A stretch of 64,000 bases of DNA from JAPWJZ01 sp965279315 (GCA_965279315.1 OZ257145.1:1550001-1614000), one strand, 5' to 3'; numbered from the stretch's first letter, positions 25,964 through 34,477 are shown. The notes: generated by a model not told the origin, from the sequence alone. A program made the numbers and translations.

Positions 25964-27373
25964 CTATTTGCCTTCGCTTTTACTTTCGGTCAACGCAGTC
26001 GGGTGCCATTCAGCAGCGCGTTTTTCCACTGACTTTTTTTCTTCTTCGGTCAGGGCAATATCGATCTGGTCGATAATTTTCGAGTTGCCCGTTTTATCAC
26101 CGCCGTTCGCAAGCAGAAGCCAAAAATATGCTTCCGGATAATCTACGGATATGCCGGGGGATCCCGGATATCCTTTGTTGTAAAGCGCACCAAGCGCGCG
26201 CTGCGCGTCGCGGATTCCGGCCTGACCAAGCCTCAGGTAAAAATCCCTCATTTCCGTGGGTGCATGATATTCACGGTCAAATATGCCCGTGAGCGAAGCA
26301 TAGGCTTTTTGATCGCCAAGCGCGGCGGCGCTTTCCAGCCATTTTTTTGCTTTCGTCATATCGCGGGGCACGCCGTTGCCGTAGTATTTTTCGGCAATGC
26401 GGCGCTGGATCTCTGCATTTCCCGCGGCGTTGTCGATTAGCTTGCGCAGCTCCTGTTGCTCATAACCTGCCTGCTTCTCCCAAAACCAGGTGCAATTCGC
26501 TGACTCCTGCCGTGGTTTGTCCCAGTTTTCAATGCCTCGGAAGCGGAGGTTTGACAGGAATTCGATCCTCTCTCCGCTCAGATGAAACTCAAAGCCCTTG
26601 CCTTTGCCACTCGATCGCTGCCCCGTCTGCTGCGGGCATGGAAGCCATGGTAGTGATTTGACAAGGTCGCTTGTCACTCCTTCACGCGTCACCTCAATCG
26701 ATATTTCCCTGATTCTGACGCCCGCCCCGAATGCTTCGTCCATTTCATGTACATCGGTTTGGCTCATTGGATCGTTGATATCGCGAAATGTGATGAAGGA
26801 CGGGTATTGTGCAGGTTCAAGCACGACCTTAGTGCCTGTTTTCGGATTTTCGTGAATGGGAAAAACATCCTCGATTGCATCAGTAATCCCGTAATTGCCG
26901 TTCGGCCTCTCGAGCAGAATGCCACGATGCCCAAGATCAACGGCAACAGCTTCCCCCATATAGTCGTATGAGCGTGACCAATCAGTGGCGCGGACCGCGC
27001 TGCCGGTTTTTATTCCTTCCGGCGTTTCGACGCTGACCGTCATGCGGTAGTGCAGGCTGTCCATCGCGGATTGAATGGCGGGAATGAAGGCAATGAGCGC
27101 CATCATGAGGCCGGCTGAAATCATGGCGAATGTCTTCAGTAACGTAAAGATTGAAGCTTCCTTGAACGATTGCGCGCCTTGCCTGCTGGCCCAAACATAA
27201 AACAAAATCGTGAGCGCTACAGCCAATAATGGCGTCCACGCAAGCAAGCTGAATAATTCTGGATGTGTGCGCTTGCCCTGCTTGAACATCAATCCAAGCA
27301 TGATGTAAGCCGGAAGCAAGACGCCTAAAATAAACCAGATAGCTATAAATATTTTTCCAAGAAATTTCAACAT
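25964..27373 (-). CDS. Membrane protein with C-terminal Sel1-like repeats
   Basis: A protein of 469 residues. Three hydrophobic helices occur in the first 110 residues (GKIFIAIWFILGVLLPAYIML, LLAVALTILFYVW and TFAMISAGLMMALIAFI). A beta-rich, probably periplasmic domain follows (about 115-270). The C-terminal ~170 residues carry Sel1-like tetratricopeptide signatures (AEKYYGNGVPRDMTKAKKWLESAAALGD, then RALGALYNKGYP and YPEAYFWLLLA). Sel1 repeats mediate protein-protein contacts. The base composition is richer in A+T than the flanking metH. The role is unknown. Confidence 0.75.
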   Translation of the reverse strand: MLKFLGKIFIAIWFILGVLLPAYIMLGLMFKQGKRTHPELFSLLAWTPLLAVALTILFYVWASRQGAQSFKEASIFTLLKTFAMISAGLMMALIAFIPAIQSAMDSLHYRMTVSVETPEGIKTGSAVRATDWSRSYDYMGEAVAVDLGHRGILLERPNGNYGITDAIEDVFPIHENPKTGTKVVLEPAQYPSFITFRDINDPMSQTDVHEMDEAFGAGVRIREISIEVTREGVTSDLVKSLPWLPCPQQTGQRSSGKGKGFEFHLSGERIEFLSNLRFRGIENWDKPRQESANCTWFWEKQAGYEQQELRKLIDNAAGNAEIQRRIAEKYYGNGVPRDMTKAKKWLESAAALGDQKAYASLTGIFDREYHAPTEMRDFYLRLGQAGIRDAQRALGALYNKGYPGSPGISVDYPEAYFWLLLANGGDKTGNSKIIDQIDIALTEEEKKSVEKRAAEWHPTALTESKSEGK

Positions 27374-27452
27374 ATGAACCTTTTGGAGATCACATCATTG
27401 ACGCGTATTTCAAATGCAGCGCAAAAGAATAAAGCTGTTTGGCCGCAAAAAA

Positions 27453-29027
27453 TTATCTCTTTCTTCCAGATCCGCCCATCAACGACCCGAGCAATCCGCG
27501 CATGATTTCGCGGCCGACCGAGGTGGCCATGCTGCGGGTGGCGCTGGTTGCTGCTTTTTCGATCAGTCCGGGTTTGCGGCCGCCGCGCGGGCCGGTGGTG
27601 CCGAAGATGATGTCGTTGAGGACGCTGCCGCCGCCGTTTTGCGGGGCAGGGGTGGTTGTCGGTGCGGGTGCTGCGGGTTTCGGTGCATCATGTTTGCTGC
27701 CCCAGCCGCCGGATGTCGTGGTGGCCTGCTGCGGCGCGGGTTGGGGCGTGGTTTGCCGGCGTTGTGCCTGCAACACCTCGAAGGCGGATTCACGGTCGAC
27801 GGCCTGTTCGTAAAATCCGGCGACAGGGCTTTGTGCGATCACGGCGGCACGTTCATCATCAGTCAGGGGCCCGATGCGGCTGTGCGGCGGGAAGATATAG
27901 CATTGTTCGACCATCGTGGGCGTGCCCTTGGCGTCCAGCACGGAAACAAGCGCTTCACCGACGCCCAGTTCGGTGATGATATCGGATGTTTTGAATGCAG
28001 GGTTCGGGCGCATGGTGTCGGCGGCGGTATCGACGGCTTTTTTGTCGATGGGCGTGAAGGCGCGCAGGGCATGTTGCACGCGGTGCGCCAGCTGGCCGAG
28101 GACGGTTGGCGGAATGTCGGACGGGCTTTGCGTGACGAAATAAATGCCGACGCCTTTCGAGCGCACAAGGCGCACGACTTGCTCGATCTTCTCCACCAGC
28201 GGCTTCGGCGTGTCGCGGAACAGCAGATGCGCCTCGTCAAAGAAAAACACCAGTTTCGGCTTCGGCAAATCGCCGACTTCCGGCAATGTTTCATACAGCT
28301 CCGACAGCATCCAGAGCAGGAAGGTGGAATAGACGACGGGCGACAGCAGCAATTTGTCGGCGGCGAGGATGCTGACGATGCCATGCCCCTTCGCATCGGT
28401 CTGCAGCAAATCCATCACGTTAAACGCCGGCTCGCCGAAGAAATCCTTCGCGCCTTCGTTTTCCAGCGTGATGATGCCGCGCTGGATGATGCCGAGCGAT
28501 GCGGGGGAAAGGTGGCCGTATTGCGGCTTGAATTTTTCGAGGTTTTCCTGCACGAGGCCGATCAGCGCATTCATGTCCTTCAGGTCGAGCAGCAGCAATC
28601 CCGCTTCATCCGCAATGCGGTAGAGGATCATCAAAACAGATGCTTGCGTTTCATTCAGGTTCATCAGGCGGCCGAGCAATTGCGGCCCGATTTCCGACAG
28701 CGTGCTGCGTACCGGATGGCCTTTTTTGCCATACACATCCCAGAACATGACGGGGCAGGGGGCATAGCCGAAATCGTTCAAACCCAGCAGGCCTAGGCGC
28801 GTCTTGATGCGGTCGCTCTCCGCGCCCGCCGCCGCCATGCCGGAAAGATCGCCCTTCACATCCGCCATGAAAACCGGCACGCCGTCGCGGCTGAACAGTT
28901 CGGCCAGCGTTTGCAGCGTCACGGTCTTGCCTGTGCCGGTCGCGCCCGCGATCAGCCCGTGGCGGTTGGCGAGGTTTGGCAGGATGTCGATATAGGTATC
29001 GGCGGTTTTTGATTTTGCGAATTGCAT
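27453..29027 (-). CDS. HerA-like/DUF853 ATPase
   Basis: A protein of 524 residues from the ATG at 29027 (MQFAKSKTADTYID); a few in-frame codons lie upstream. The DUF853/HerA family contains predicted P-loop ATPases. Walker A is GATGTGKTVTLQ and Walker B-like sequence is KLVFFFDEAHLLF. The sensor region reads GIYFVTQSPSDIP, and an arginine finger lies in LAHRVQHALRAFTP. The C-terminal 80 residues are low in complexity (Pro, Gln, Thr) and end in a basic tail. The biological role in bacteria is not settled. Confidence 0.88.
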   Translation of the reverse strand: MQFAKSKTADTYIDILPNLANRHGLIAGATGTGKTVTLQTLAELFSRDGVPVFMADVKGDLSGMAAAGAESDRIKTRLGLLGLNDFGYAPCPVMFWDVYGKKGHPVRSTLSEIGPQLLGRLMNLNETQASVLMILYRIADEAGLLLLDLKDMNALIGLVQENLEKFKPQYGHLSPASLGIIQRGIITLENEGAKDFFGEPAFNVMDLLQTDAKGHGIVSILAADKLLLSPVVYSTFLLWMLSELYETLPEVGDLPKPKLVFFFDEAHLLFRDTPKPLVEKIEQVVRLVRSKGVGIYFVTQSPSDIPPTVLGQLAHRVQHALRAFTPIDKKAVDTAADTMRPNPAFKTSDIITELGVGEALVSVLDAKGTPTMVEQCYIFPPHSRIGPLTDDERAAVIAQSPVAGFYEQAVDRESAFEVLQAQRRQTTPQPAPQQATTTSGGWGSKHDAPKPAAPAPTTTPAPQNGGGSVLNDIIFGTTGPRGGRKPGLIEKAATSATRSMATSVGREIMRGLLGSLMGGSGRKR

Positions 29028-29063
29028 GATGATGCTCCACACCGCAAAGTTCGCGGGGAAAAA

Positions 29064-30236
29064 TTATTCGGCGGGTTTGGTGTCGGACGGCACGAGTTTC
29101 AGCTTGCCGTTTTCGACCGCGATCGCCAACTTGCCGTCGCGCAGCTCCAGCGCTTCCTTGCCGAAGAGTTTGTATCTCCAGCCGGACATGGCCGCGACTT
29201 TCGCTTCCTTGCCGAATGCCGCGATCAGTTCGAGGTCGGAGGCGACGCAGAGCAGTTTCGGCGCCACCTGCGCCTCTTCGCAGCGCAGTTTCAGCAGCAC
29301 GCGGAGCAAATCGATGGTGGGCGCCATGCCGGGCGGCAGATGCGGGCGGGGTTCCCATTTCGGGCCTTCGCTTTCTTCCATTTCCATGCCGCGCTTGACG
29401 GCGGCCAGCAATTCCTGCGCGCGTTCGCTCTCCGCAAAACCGCGGTTCACGTTGCGCATTTTGCCCAAGGCTTCCGCATTCGTCGGCGGATGCGTGGCGA
29501 TTTCGGCCAGCGCCTCGTCCTTCATGATGCGGCCGCGCGGCACATCGGCCTGCTGCGCCAGCGTTTCGCGCCATGCGGCCACTTCCTTCAGCACGCAGAG
29601 CGCGCGGATTTTATGGCTCGGTATCTTGATGCGCTCCCACGCCTCTTCGGGGCGGGAGATATAGTTTTCCTTGTCGGAGAGATTTTTCATCTCGTCCTTG
29701 ATCCAGGTCGTGCGCTCCAGCTTCTCGACGCGCTCGGCAAGTTTCAGGAAGATCTTGCGCAGGTGAGTCACATCTGCCAGCGCATATTTCAGCTGCTTCG
29801 ACGTCAGCGGGCGCATCGCCCAGTCGGTGAAGCGGCTCGATTTATCCAGCTGCTTCTTGACGATTGAATTGACCAGCACTTCGTAAGAAACCTGCTCGCC
29901 ATAGCCGCAGACCATCGCGGCGATCTGCGTGTCGAATATCGGCGTGGGCAGCTTGCCCATGTGGTTGTAGAAAATCTCCAGATCCTGCCGGCAGGCATGG
30001 AACACCTTCAGCACTTCCTTGTCGCGCAGGAATTCATAGAAGGGATCAAGGTCGATCCCCTCCGCCAGCGGGTCGATCGCATAGGCTTCCTCGTCATCGC
30101 CCGCCACCTGTATCAGGCACAGGTTCGGGTAATAGGTGCGCTCGCGGATGAATTCGGTATCGACCGTCACGAAATCCGATTTCCGGAGCTTCGTGCAGAG
30201 GGTTTTCAGGTCTTTGGATGTGGTGATCAAGGTCAT
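29064..30236 (-). CDS. rnd: Ribonuclease D
   Basis: A 390-residue 3'-5' exoribonuclease of the DEDD family, acting in stable RNA 3'-end maturation. The exonuclease motifs are VDTEFIRERTYYP (DxE), the VFHACRQDLEIFYNHMG region and the YALADVTHLRKIFLKL motif with tyrosine and aspartate. HRDC-like helices follow (about 210-290 and 310-385). The length is normal. It precedes the ATPase gene on the same strand. Confidence 0.94.
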   Translation of the reverse strand: MTLITTSKDLKTLCTKLRKSDFVTVDTEFIRERTYYPNLCLIQVAGDDEEAYAIDPLAEGIDLDPFYEFLRDKEVLKVFHACRQDLEIFYNHMGKLPTPIFDTQIAAMVCGYGEQVSYEVLVNSIVKKQLDKSSRFTDWAMRPLTSKQLKYALADVTHLRKIFLKLAERVEKLERTTWIKDEMKNLSDKENYISRPEEAWERIKIPSHKIRALCVLKEVAAWRETLAQQADVPRGRIMKDEALAEIATHPPTNAEALGKMRNVNRGFAESERAQELLAAVKRGMEMEESEGPKWEPRPHLPPGMAPTIDLLRVLLKLRCEEAQVAPKLLCVASDLELIAAFGKEAKVAAMSGWRYKLFGKEALELRDGKLAIAVENGKLKLVPSDTKPAE

Positions 30237-30310
30237 GGTAGGTCAATTTAATGAAATTTGCCCGTTTTCGCCACGGTTATTTTTGGTCAAAAATGGCGGA
30301 TTTGCTGGGC

Positions 30311-31099
30311 TCAGGCGGGGCTGAAGCGTTTTCTGGCGGCCAGCATGTCGGGTGTCCTGACCTGTTGCCAGATGTGTTCGCCTACAGCATCGGCATCCAT
30401 GCTGCCCAGATACGGGATGCCCGCGATGACCGGCATGCTGTCGATGCCCTTGATACCCGCATAGGAGTTGCGGCTGAACCCCTGCCGCAGAACATCGGCG
30501 AGCGGGGCGGGCTTGGCGGCTGCATAGGCCGCCACCTTGTTGAACATGCGCAGCACATTTTTGTCATACAGTTGTGCGATATTGCTGCGCTGGAAATGGT
30601 CGAAACGCTGGCGCATGCCCTCCGCCGTGTCGGCGGCCAATGCGCCGGACGGGTTGCTGACGGGCAGGGTGATGCCGGCGGCGGTCGAGATTTTCGCCAT
30701 CAGGTAATTCTCGAACACGAACGCATCACCCTCGAACAGCCGGACAAGGCTGGCCGCGCGGTCAAAGCTTAGATTGTTCATCATCCTGTGGTCGGCGATA
30801 TTGCGCATCTGCCACAGATGCCGCAATTCGTGGGCCATCGTGCGCACCATTTGCTTGCGCGGCAGGAAAATGTTCAGCTGGATTTCGGTTTTATCGTCGG
30901 GGTTTTTCGCGCCATTGCGCAGGTTGCCAAGCGCGGTGAATGTGATGGACGGGCGAAATTTGAAGCCGAACCCTTCGTTTTTGGCGAGGTCGAGAAGCGC
31001 CGCCCCTTCCGGCACGCTGGCGATCAGTTGCGCAGCGCGGTTGATGCGCCAACCGCCCCATTTTTCCAGCAGCTTGTTAATGTTTTGAAGAATCTGCAT
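30311..31099 (-). CDS. Putative zincin-like protein (DUF6782-like)
   Basis: A protein of 262 residues. The HExxH motif (AHELRHLWQMRN) lies near residue 89, preceded by an IFLPRKQMVRTM helix, and fits a zinc metallopeptidase active site. A downstream EGDAFVFENY carries acidic residues that could supply the third ligand. There is no signal peptide, so it acts in the cytoplasm unless otherwise exported. I recall a family of this type called DUF6782, but the match is from memory. It is divergent from aspS. Confidence 0.6.
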   Translation of the reverse strand: MQILQNINKLLEKWGGWRINRAAQLIASVPEGAALLDLAKNEGFGFKFRPSITFTALGNLRNGAKNPDDKTEIQLNIFLPRKQMVRTMAHELRHLWQMRNIADHRMMNNLSFDRAASLVRLFEGDAFVFENYLMAKISTAAGITLPVSNPSGALAADTAEGMRQRFDHFQRSNIAQLYDKNVLRMFNKVAAYAAAKPAPLADVLRQGFSRNSYAGIKGIDSMPVIAGIPYLGSMDADAVGEHIWQQVRTPDMLAARKRFSPA

Positions 31100-31260
31100 T
31101 TTTAACCGGATTAACCGTAAAGACCTGGATGGCAGGTTACGCGCGGCGCGCTATTATGTCAAAAACAATCACGCCAAGCCTTTAAAATCCTTCATTTTCA
31201 GGCGCTTTCCTGCTAGAAAAGACAGTCATTTTTGCCGCTTATTCTTAAGGAATTGAAACC

Positions 31261-33087
31261 ATGTCTATCTATCGCACCCATACCTGCGGCCAGCTGCGCG
31301 GCACCGATGCCGGCAAGGAAGTGAAAATTTCCGGTTGGGTCCACCGCAAGCGCGACCATGGCGGTTTGCTGTTCATCGACCTGCGCGACCATTACGGCCT
31401 CACGCAATGCGTCATCAATTCCGACAACCCCGTTTTTGCCGAGATCGAACGCACGCGCCTTGAAAACGTGATCATGATCACGGGCGAGGTCGTGACCCGC
31501 ATGGCGGGCACCGCGAACAAGGATCTGCCCACCGGCGAGATCGAGGTGAAGGTGAAGACGTTCGAGCTGCTGTCGTCGCCCGTGACCGACATGCTGCCGC
31601 TGCAGGTGAACGCAGAGGAAAACTACGGCGAAGAAGTTCGCCTGCGCTACCGCTTCCTTGATCTCCGCCGTGATGTCATCCACAAGAACATCATGCTGCG
31701 CAGCGACGTGATTTATTCCATGCGCCGCCGCATGGTGGAGCAGGGCTTCCGCGAATTCCAGACGCCGATCCTGACCGCATCCTCGCCCGAGGGCGCGCGC
31801 GACTTCCTGGTGCCGTCGCGTCTGCACCCCGGCAAATTCTATGCGCTGCCGCAGGCGCCGCAGCAGTTCAAACAGCTGCTGATGATGTCTGGCTTTGACC
31901 GTTACTTCCAGATCGCGCCCTGCTTCCGCGACGAAGACGCTAGAGCCGACCGCACGGCGGGCGAGTTCTACCAGCTCGACATGGAAATGTCGTTCGTGAC
32001 GCAGGACGACGTGTTCAACGTGATGGAGCAGGTCATCGGCGGCGTGTTCGAGGAATTCGCCGAATTCACCGGCAAGAAACAGGCGGTATCGCCCGCGCCG
32101 TGGATTCGCATCCCTTATGACGAGTCGATGCTGAAATACGGCAACGACAAACCCGACCTGCGCAACCCGCTGGTCATCGTCGATGTGTCATCTGTGTTCG
32201 CGCGCGCCGACGTGGAATTCAAGGCATTCAAGGGCGTGATCGAAAAAGGCGGCGTTGTGCGCGCCATCCGCGCACCGAAGGTTTCCGACCGTCCGCGCAG
32301 CTTCTTCGACAAACTGAACGCATGGGCGCAATCCGAAGGCGCGCCCGGCCTCGGCTATGTCACGCTCGAAGGCACGGAAGGCAAGGGCCCGATCGCGAAA
32401 TTCCTGCCCGCAGGCGCGCTGGAGGAACTCCGCAAGCTGACCGGCGCGGAAAGCGGCGATGCCGTGTTCTTTGCGGCAGATGTGGCCGACAAGGCCGCGT
32501 CGCTTGCCGGCAAGGCGCGCACCAAGCTCGCCGAAGACATGGACATCATCGAAAAAGACACGTTCAAATTCTGCTGGGTCATCGATTACCCGATGTTCGA
32601 GCTGAACGACAAGACCAACAAGATCGACTTCTCCCACAACCCCTTCTCGATGCCGCAGGGCGGGTTGAAGGCGCTGCAGAACGAAGAGCCGCTCAAGATC
32701 AAGGCCACGCAGTATGACTGCGTGGCGAACGGTCTGGAGCTCTGCTCCGGCGGTATCCGCAACCACATGCCGGAAGCGATGGAAAAGGCGTTCGAGATCG
32801 CGGGCTATCCCGCGGGCGCGGTGCAGGAAAAATTCGGCGGCATGTATAACGCGTTCAAGCTGGGCGCACCGCCGCATGGCGGCTGCGCGTTCGGCATCGA
32901 CCGCATCATCATGATGCTGGCCAAAGAACCCAACATCCGCGAAGTCATCGCCTTCCCGATGAACCAGCAGGCCGAAGACCTGATGATGGGCGCGCCATCC
33001 CCCGCCGAAGCACACCAGCTGAAAGACGTTTCCATCAAGCTGGACCTGCCCAAAGCGGCCGTGAAGGAAATCAAGCAGGCCAGTTAA
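31261..33087 (+). CDS. aspS: Aspartyl-tRNA synthetase
   Basis: A 608-residue class IIb synthetase of the bacterial type: an anticodon-binding OB fold (1-110), the catalytic core and an inserted GAD domain. Motif 2 is FRDEDARADRTAGEFYQLD, and motif 3 is APPHGGCAFGIDRIIMML. The OB fold reads RKRDHGG with H33 where discriminating enzymes have leucine, which in characterised AspRS goes with charging both tRNA-Asp and tRNA-Asn. A clear AAGGAA site precedes the ATG. A stem-loop follows the gene. Confidence 0.97.
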   Translation: MSIYRTHTCGQLRGTDAGKEVKISGWVHRKRDHGGLLFIDLRDHYGLTQCVINSDNPVFAEIERTRLENVIMITGEVVTRMAGTANKDLPTGEIEVKVKTFELLSSPVTDMLPLQVNAEENYGEEVRLRYRFLDLRRDVIHKNIMLRSDVIYSMRRRMVEQGFREFQTPILTASSPEGARDFLVPSRLHPGKFYALPQAPQQFKQLLMMSGFDRYFQIAPCFRDEDARADRTAGEFYQLDMEMSFVTQDDVFNVMEQVIGGVFEEFAEFTGKKQAVSPAPWIRIPYDESMLKYGNDKPDLRNPLVIVDVSSVFARADVEFKAFKGVIEKGGVVRAIRAPKVSDRPRSFFDKLNAWAQSEGAPGLGYVTLEGTEGKGPIAKFLPAGALEELRKLTGAESGDAVFFAADVADKAASLAGKARTKLAEDMDIIEKDTFKFCWVIDYPMFELNDKTNKIDFSHNPFSMPQGGLKALQNEEPLKIKATQYDCVANGLELCSGGIRNHMPEAMEKAFEIAGYPAGAVQEKFGGMYNAFKLGAPPHGGCAFGIDRIIMMLAKEPNIREVIAFPMNQQAEDLMMGAPSPAEAHQLKDVSIKLDLPKAAVKEIKQAS

Positions 33088-33092
33088 TAACT

Positions 33093-33115
33093 CGCCGCGA
33101 AAGCGGCGTCTTTAG
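33093..33115 (+). terminator. Terminator-like hairpin after aspS
   Basis: CGCCGC, a GAAA tetraloop and GCGGCG are followed by TCTTTAGT. The U tract is short, so it may be weak or rho-assisted. Confidence 0.65.
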
Positions 33116-33116
33116 T

Positions 33117-33154
33117 CCCCTCTCCCTCTGGGAGAGGGCTAGGGTGAGGGTACT
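33117..33154. repeat. REP-like palindrome, copy B
   Basis: CCCTCTCCC-TCT-GGGAGAGGG is followed by CTAGGGTGAGGGTACT. It is the inverted partner of copy C at 33475-33513 and shares its core with copy A at 22121-22175. It lies just upstream of the DUF559 gene. Confidence 0.8.
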
Positions 33155-33174
33155 ACCACTTCCGAAGAGGACAC

Positions 33175-33534
33175 ATGGTCGCCCGCTCTATTAAAAAAGC
33201 CCGTTCTTTGAGACGCGGTCAGACCGAGGCGGAAAGCCTTCTCTGGCAATGCCTGCGCAACGGTCATGCGGGCTATAAGTTTCGCCGCCAGCTCCCTGTC
33301 GGTCCCTATATCGCCGATTTCGCATGTCTCGACGCGAAGCTGATCGTTGAAGTGGATGGCGGGCAGCATTGTGAAAATCAGAAAGATGTGGTGCGCACCG
33401 AATACCTGAATGCGCGAGGCTATGAAGTTGTGCGGTTTTGGAATAACGATGTCATTGATAATTTAGAGGGGGTCGTAAGTACCCTCACCCTAGCCCTCTC
33501 CCAGAGGGAGACTGGAACGATAGCAGGGGTTTGA
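33175..33534 (+). CDS. DUF559 domain protein (Vsr/REase-like fold)
   Basis: A protein of 119 residues. The fold is of the restriction endonuclease-like DUF559 type: RRGQTEAESLLWQCLRN, YKFRRQLPVGPYIADFACLDAKLIVEVDGGQH, then RTEYLNARGYEVVRFWNNDV. The D...EVDGGQH core holds the likely metal-binding acidic residues. The C-terminal tail (VSTLTLALSQRE) is encoded by the REP-like repeat, so the repeat has extended the reading frame. Copies B and C flank the gene in opposite orientations, making a small mobile-looking unit. No substrate is known. Confidence 0.85.
   Translation: MVARSIKKARSLRRGQTEAESLLWQCLRNGHAGYKFRRQLPVGPYIADFACLDAKLIVEVDGGQHCENQKDVVRTEYLNARGYEVVRFWNNDVIDNLEGVVSTLTLALSQRETGTIAGV
33475..33513. 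repeat. REP-like palindrome, copy C
   Basis: AAGTACCCTCACCC, TAGCCCTCTCCC and AGAGGGAGA are inverted relative to copy B. The copy overlaps the 3' end of the DUF559 gene and encodes its STLTLALSQRE tail. Confidence 0.8.
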
Positions 33535-33620
33535 TTTTACTTGGCTATTCCGCGCTATTTTCGCCTGTGCAGACGGTGTGCAGGAAATAAGCGCCGCAAG
33601 CGCGGTTAGCGGCTCGTATG
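33535..33620. other. Short intergenic stretch at the presumed left edge of the mobile element
   Basis: No gene or tRNA was recognised here. The next feature on the right is the first TTCGCTAA palindrome, which recurs only in the element, so the boundary probably lies in or near this stretch. No attachment-site repeat could be identified by eye. Confidence 0.3.
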
Positions 33621-33645
33621 TTCGCTAATCTTAGCGAATTCGCTA
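33621..33645. promoter_or_regulatory. TTCGCTAA palindrome, site 1
   Basis: TTCGCTAA-TC-TTAGCGAA is followed directly by TTCGCTA, giving three half-sites. Sites 2-4 lie at 50024, 50363 and 51845. It overlaps the stop of the small leftward frame ending at 33643. It is probably the operator of an element-encoded regulator. Confidence 0.6.
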
Positions 33646-33834
33646 CCTCTTGCAAGGCGACTCTATTGCCACGGCATAAAACTTGGCGGCATCGCCGCCA
33701 CATCTGCGGGCGTAGCGCAGGACGGCTTGGGCTTCAGTCTGCGCCCGCACGAAAGCGTTCTCGCTTTCACGCCCCGGACACCTAAATATCTCAAACCACC
33801 GAAACGCTCTCGGTTGGGTGACGGAGAGCCTCAC
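33643..33834 (-). CDS. Possible small protein coupled to the 60-aa gene
   Basis: A frame of 63 residues. It starts with a GTG that overlaps the stop of the upstream 60-residue gene (GTGA) and ends inside palindrome site 1. The C-terminal part (AFVRAQTEAQAVLRYARRCGGDAAKFYAVAIE) looks like a plausible helical protein. The coupling supports reality, but there is no other evidence. Confidence 0.35.
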   Translation of the reverse strand: MRLSVTQPRAFRWFEIFRCPGRESENAFVRAQTEAQAVLRYARRCGGDAAKFYAVAIESPCKR

Positions 33835-34013
33835 AGGAGGCCCACCGTCTGGTTCAGCAGGTGAAGGTTTCTTTCGGCCTGTAGCCGCAAGTGGTTCGCC
33901 ACGGCAGGCTGGCCGTAACCTTGGATGAGCTTCTCGGCCATGCGCAGGGCATCCATGGAGGCCATGAGCGCCTCTGTCAGGTCGGCGTCGGGTTTTTCGA
34001 TGAAGGCTCTCAT
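33831..34013 (-). CDS. Small helical protein of the mobile element
   Basis: A protein of 60 residues starting MRAFIEKPDADLTEALM. It is helical and amphipathic (ASMDALRMAEKLIQGYGQ, HLRLQAERNLHLLNQTVGLL). The ATG overlaps the stop of a 36-residue gene upstream (ATGA at 34010-34013). A much longer frame around it is not supported by any start signal. It belongs to the leftward ParB-like region of the element. The function is unknown. Confidence 0.6.
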   Translation of the reverse strand: MRAFIEKPDADLTEALMASMDALRMAEKLIQGYGQPAVANHLRLQAERNLHLLNQTVGLL

Positions 34014-34120
34014 TCCATGTCCTCCAGTTCGGCGTCGAACAGCTCGCGTTCGTGATCTTCGAGGATCAAAGAGACCAGCTCTTCGGTCGTTTCCGTGAAT
34101 TTGAAGTCTTCGGCATCCAT
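34010..34120 (-). CDS. 36-aa acidic micro-protein
   Basis: An ATG with AAGGAG upstream (through CAAAAAAC) opens a frame of 36 residues: MDAEDFKFTETTEELVSLI, then LEDHERELFDAELEDME. It is strongly acidic. The stop overlaps the next ATG by ATGA, so coupling with the 60-residue gene is very likely. This is one of the smallest coding units in the window. Confidence 0.6.
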   Translation of the reverse strand: MDAEDFKFTETTEELVSLILEDHERELFDAELEDME

Positions 34121-34128
34121 GTTTTTTG

Positions 34129-34317
34129 CTCCTTGGATTGTGTTCAACATGGACACCGGCCAACCGGCCCGTCAGCGCCGCCCTTGTCATCCAAGCTTCT
34201 CTTCCGTTTTGTGGAGGGCTCCTGCTTGGGAATCCCGAAACGCAAGAAGCTCTGGTAATTGACAAGGCAAGCGGGCCGGTTAGGTGACCGACAAAGTTGA
34301 ACACGCTTTCCAAGGAG
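34129..34317 (-). ncRNA. Nested inverted-repeat structure; candidate structured RNA or DNA hairpin
   Basis: Four complementary segments nest in order: CTCCTTGGA (34129-34137) with TCCAAGGAG (34309-34317), GTGTTCAAC (34140-34148) with GTTGAACAC (34296-34304), AACCGGCCCG (34162-34171) with CGGGCCGGTT (34272-34281), and CCTTGTCA (34182-34189) with TGACAAGG. An inner CCAAGC/GCTTGG pair also fits. The result is a long hairpin of about 190 bp downstream of the ParB-like gene. The outer pair coincides with the ribosome-binding site of the 36-aa gene. It could be an RNA regulating the small genes, an inverted duplication, or a transfer/attachment structure. Confidence 0.5.
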
Positions 34318-34477
34318 TCCTCGATGGATGCCGCTGCCTTTGCCACTCACGGAAAGGCTTTTGTCTGGGCTCGTTCCGCCACTTGTCACGAAGGCTGTTG
34401 CCGCCTGTCTGGATGGCATTGTCAGAGAAGAAAAATGACGCCGATTCGCGGGCGCGACCGGCGTCACCTTCAGGTGT

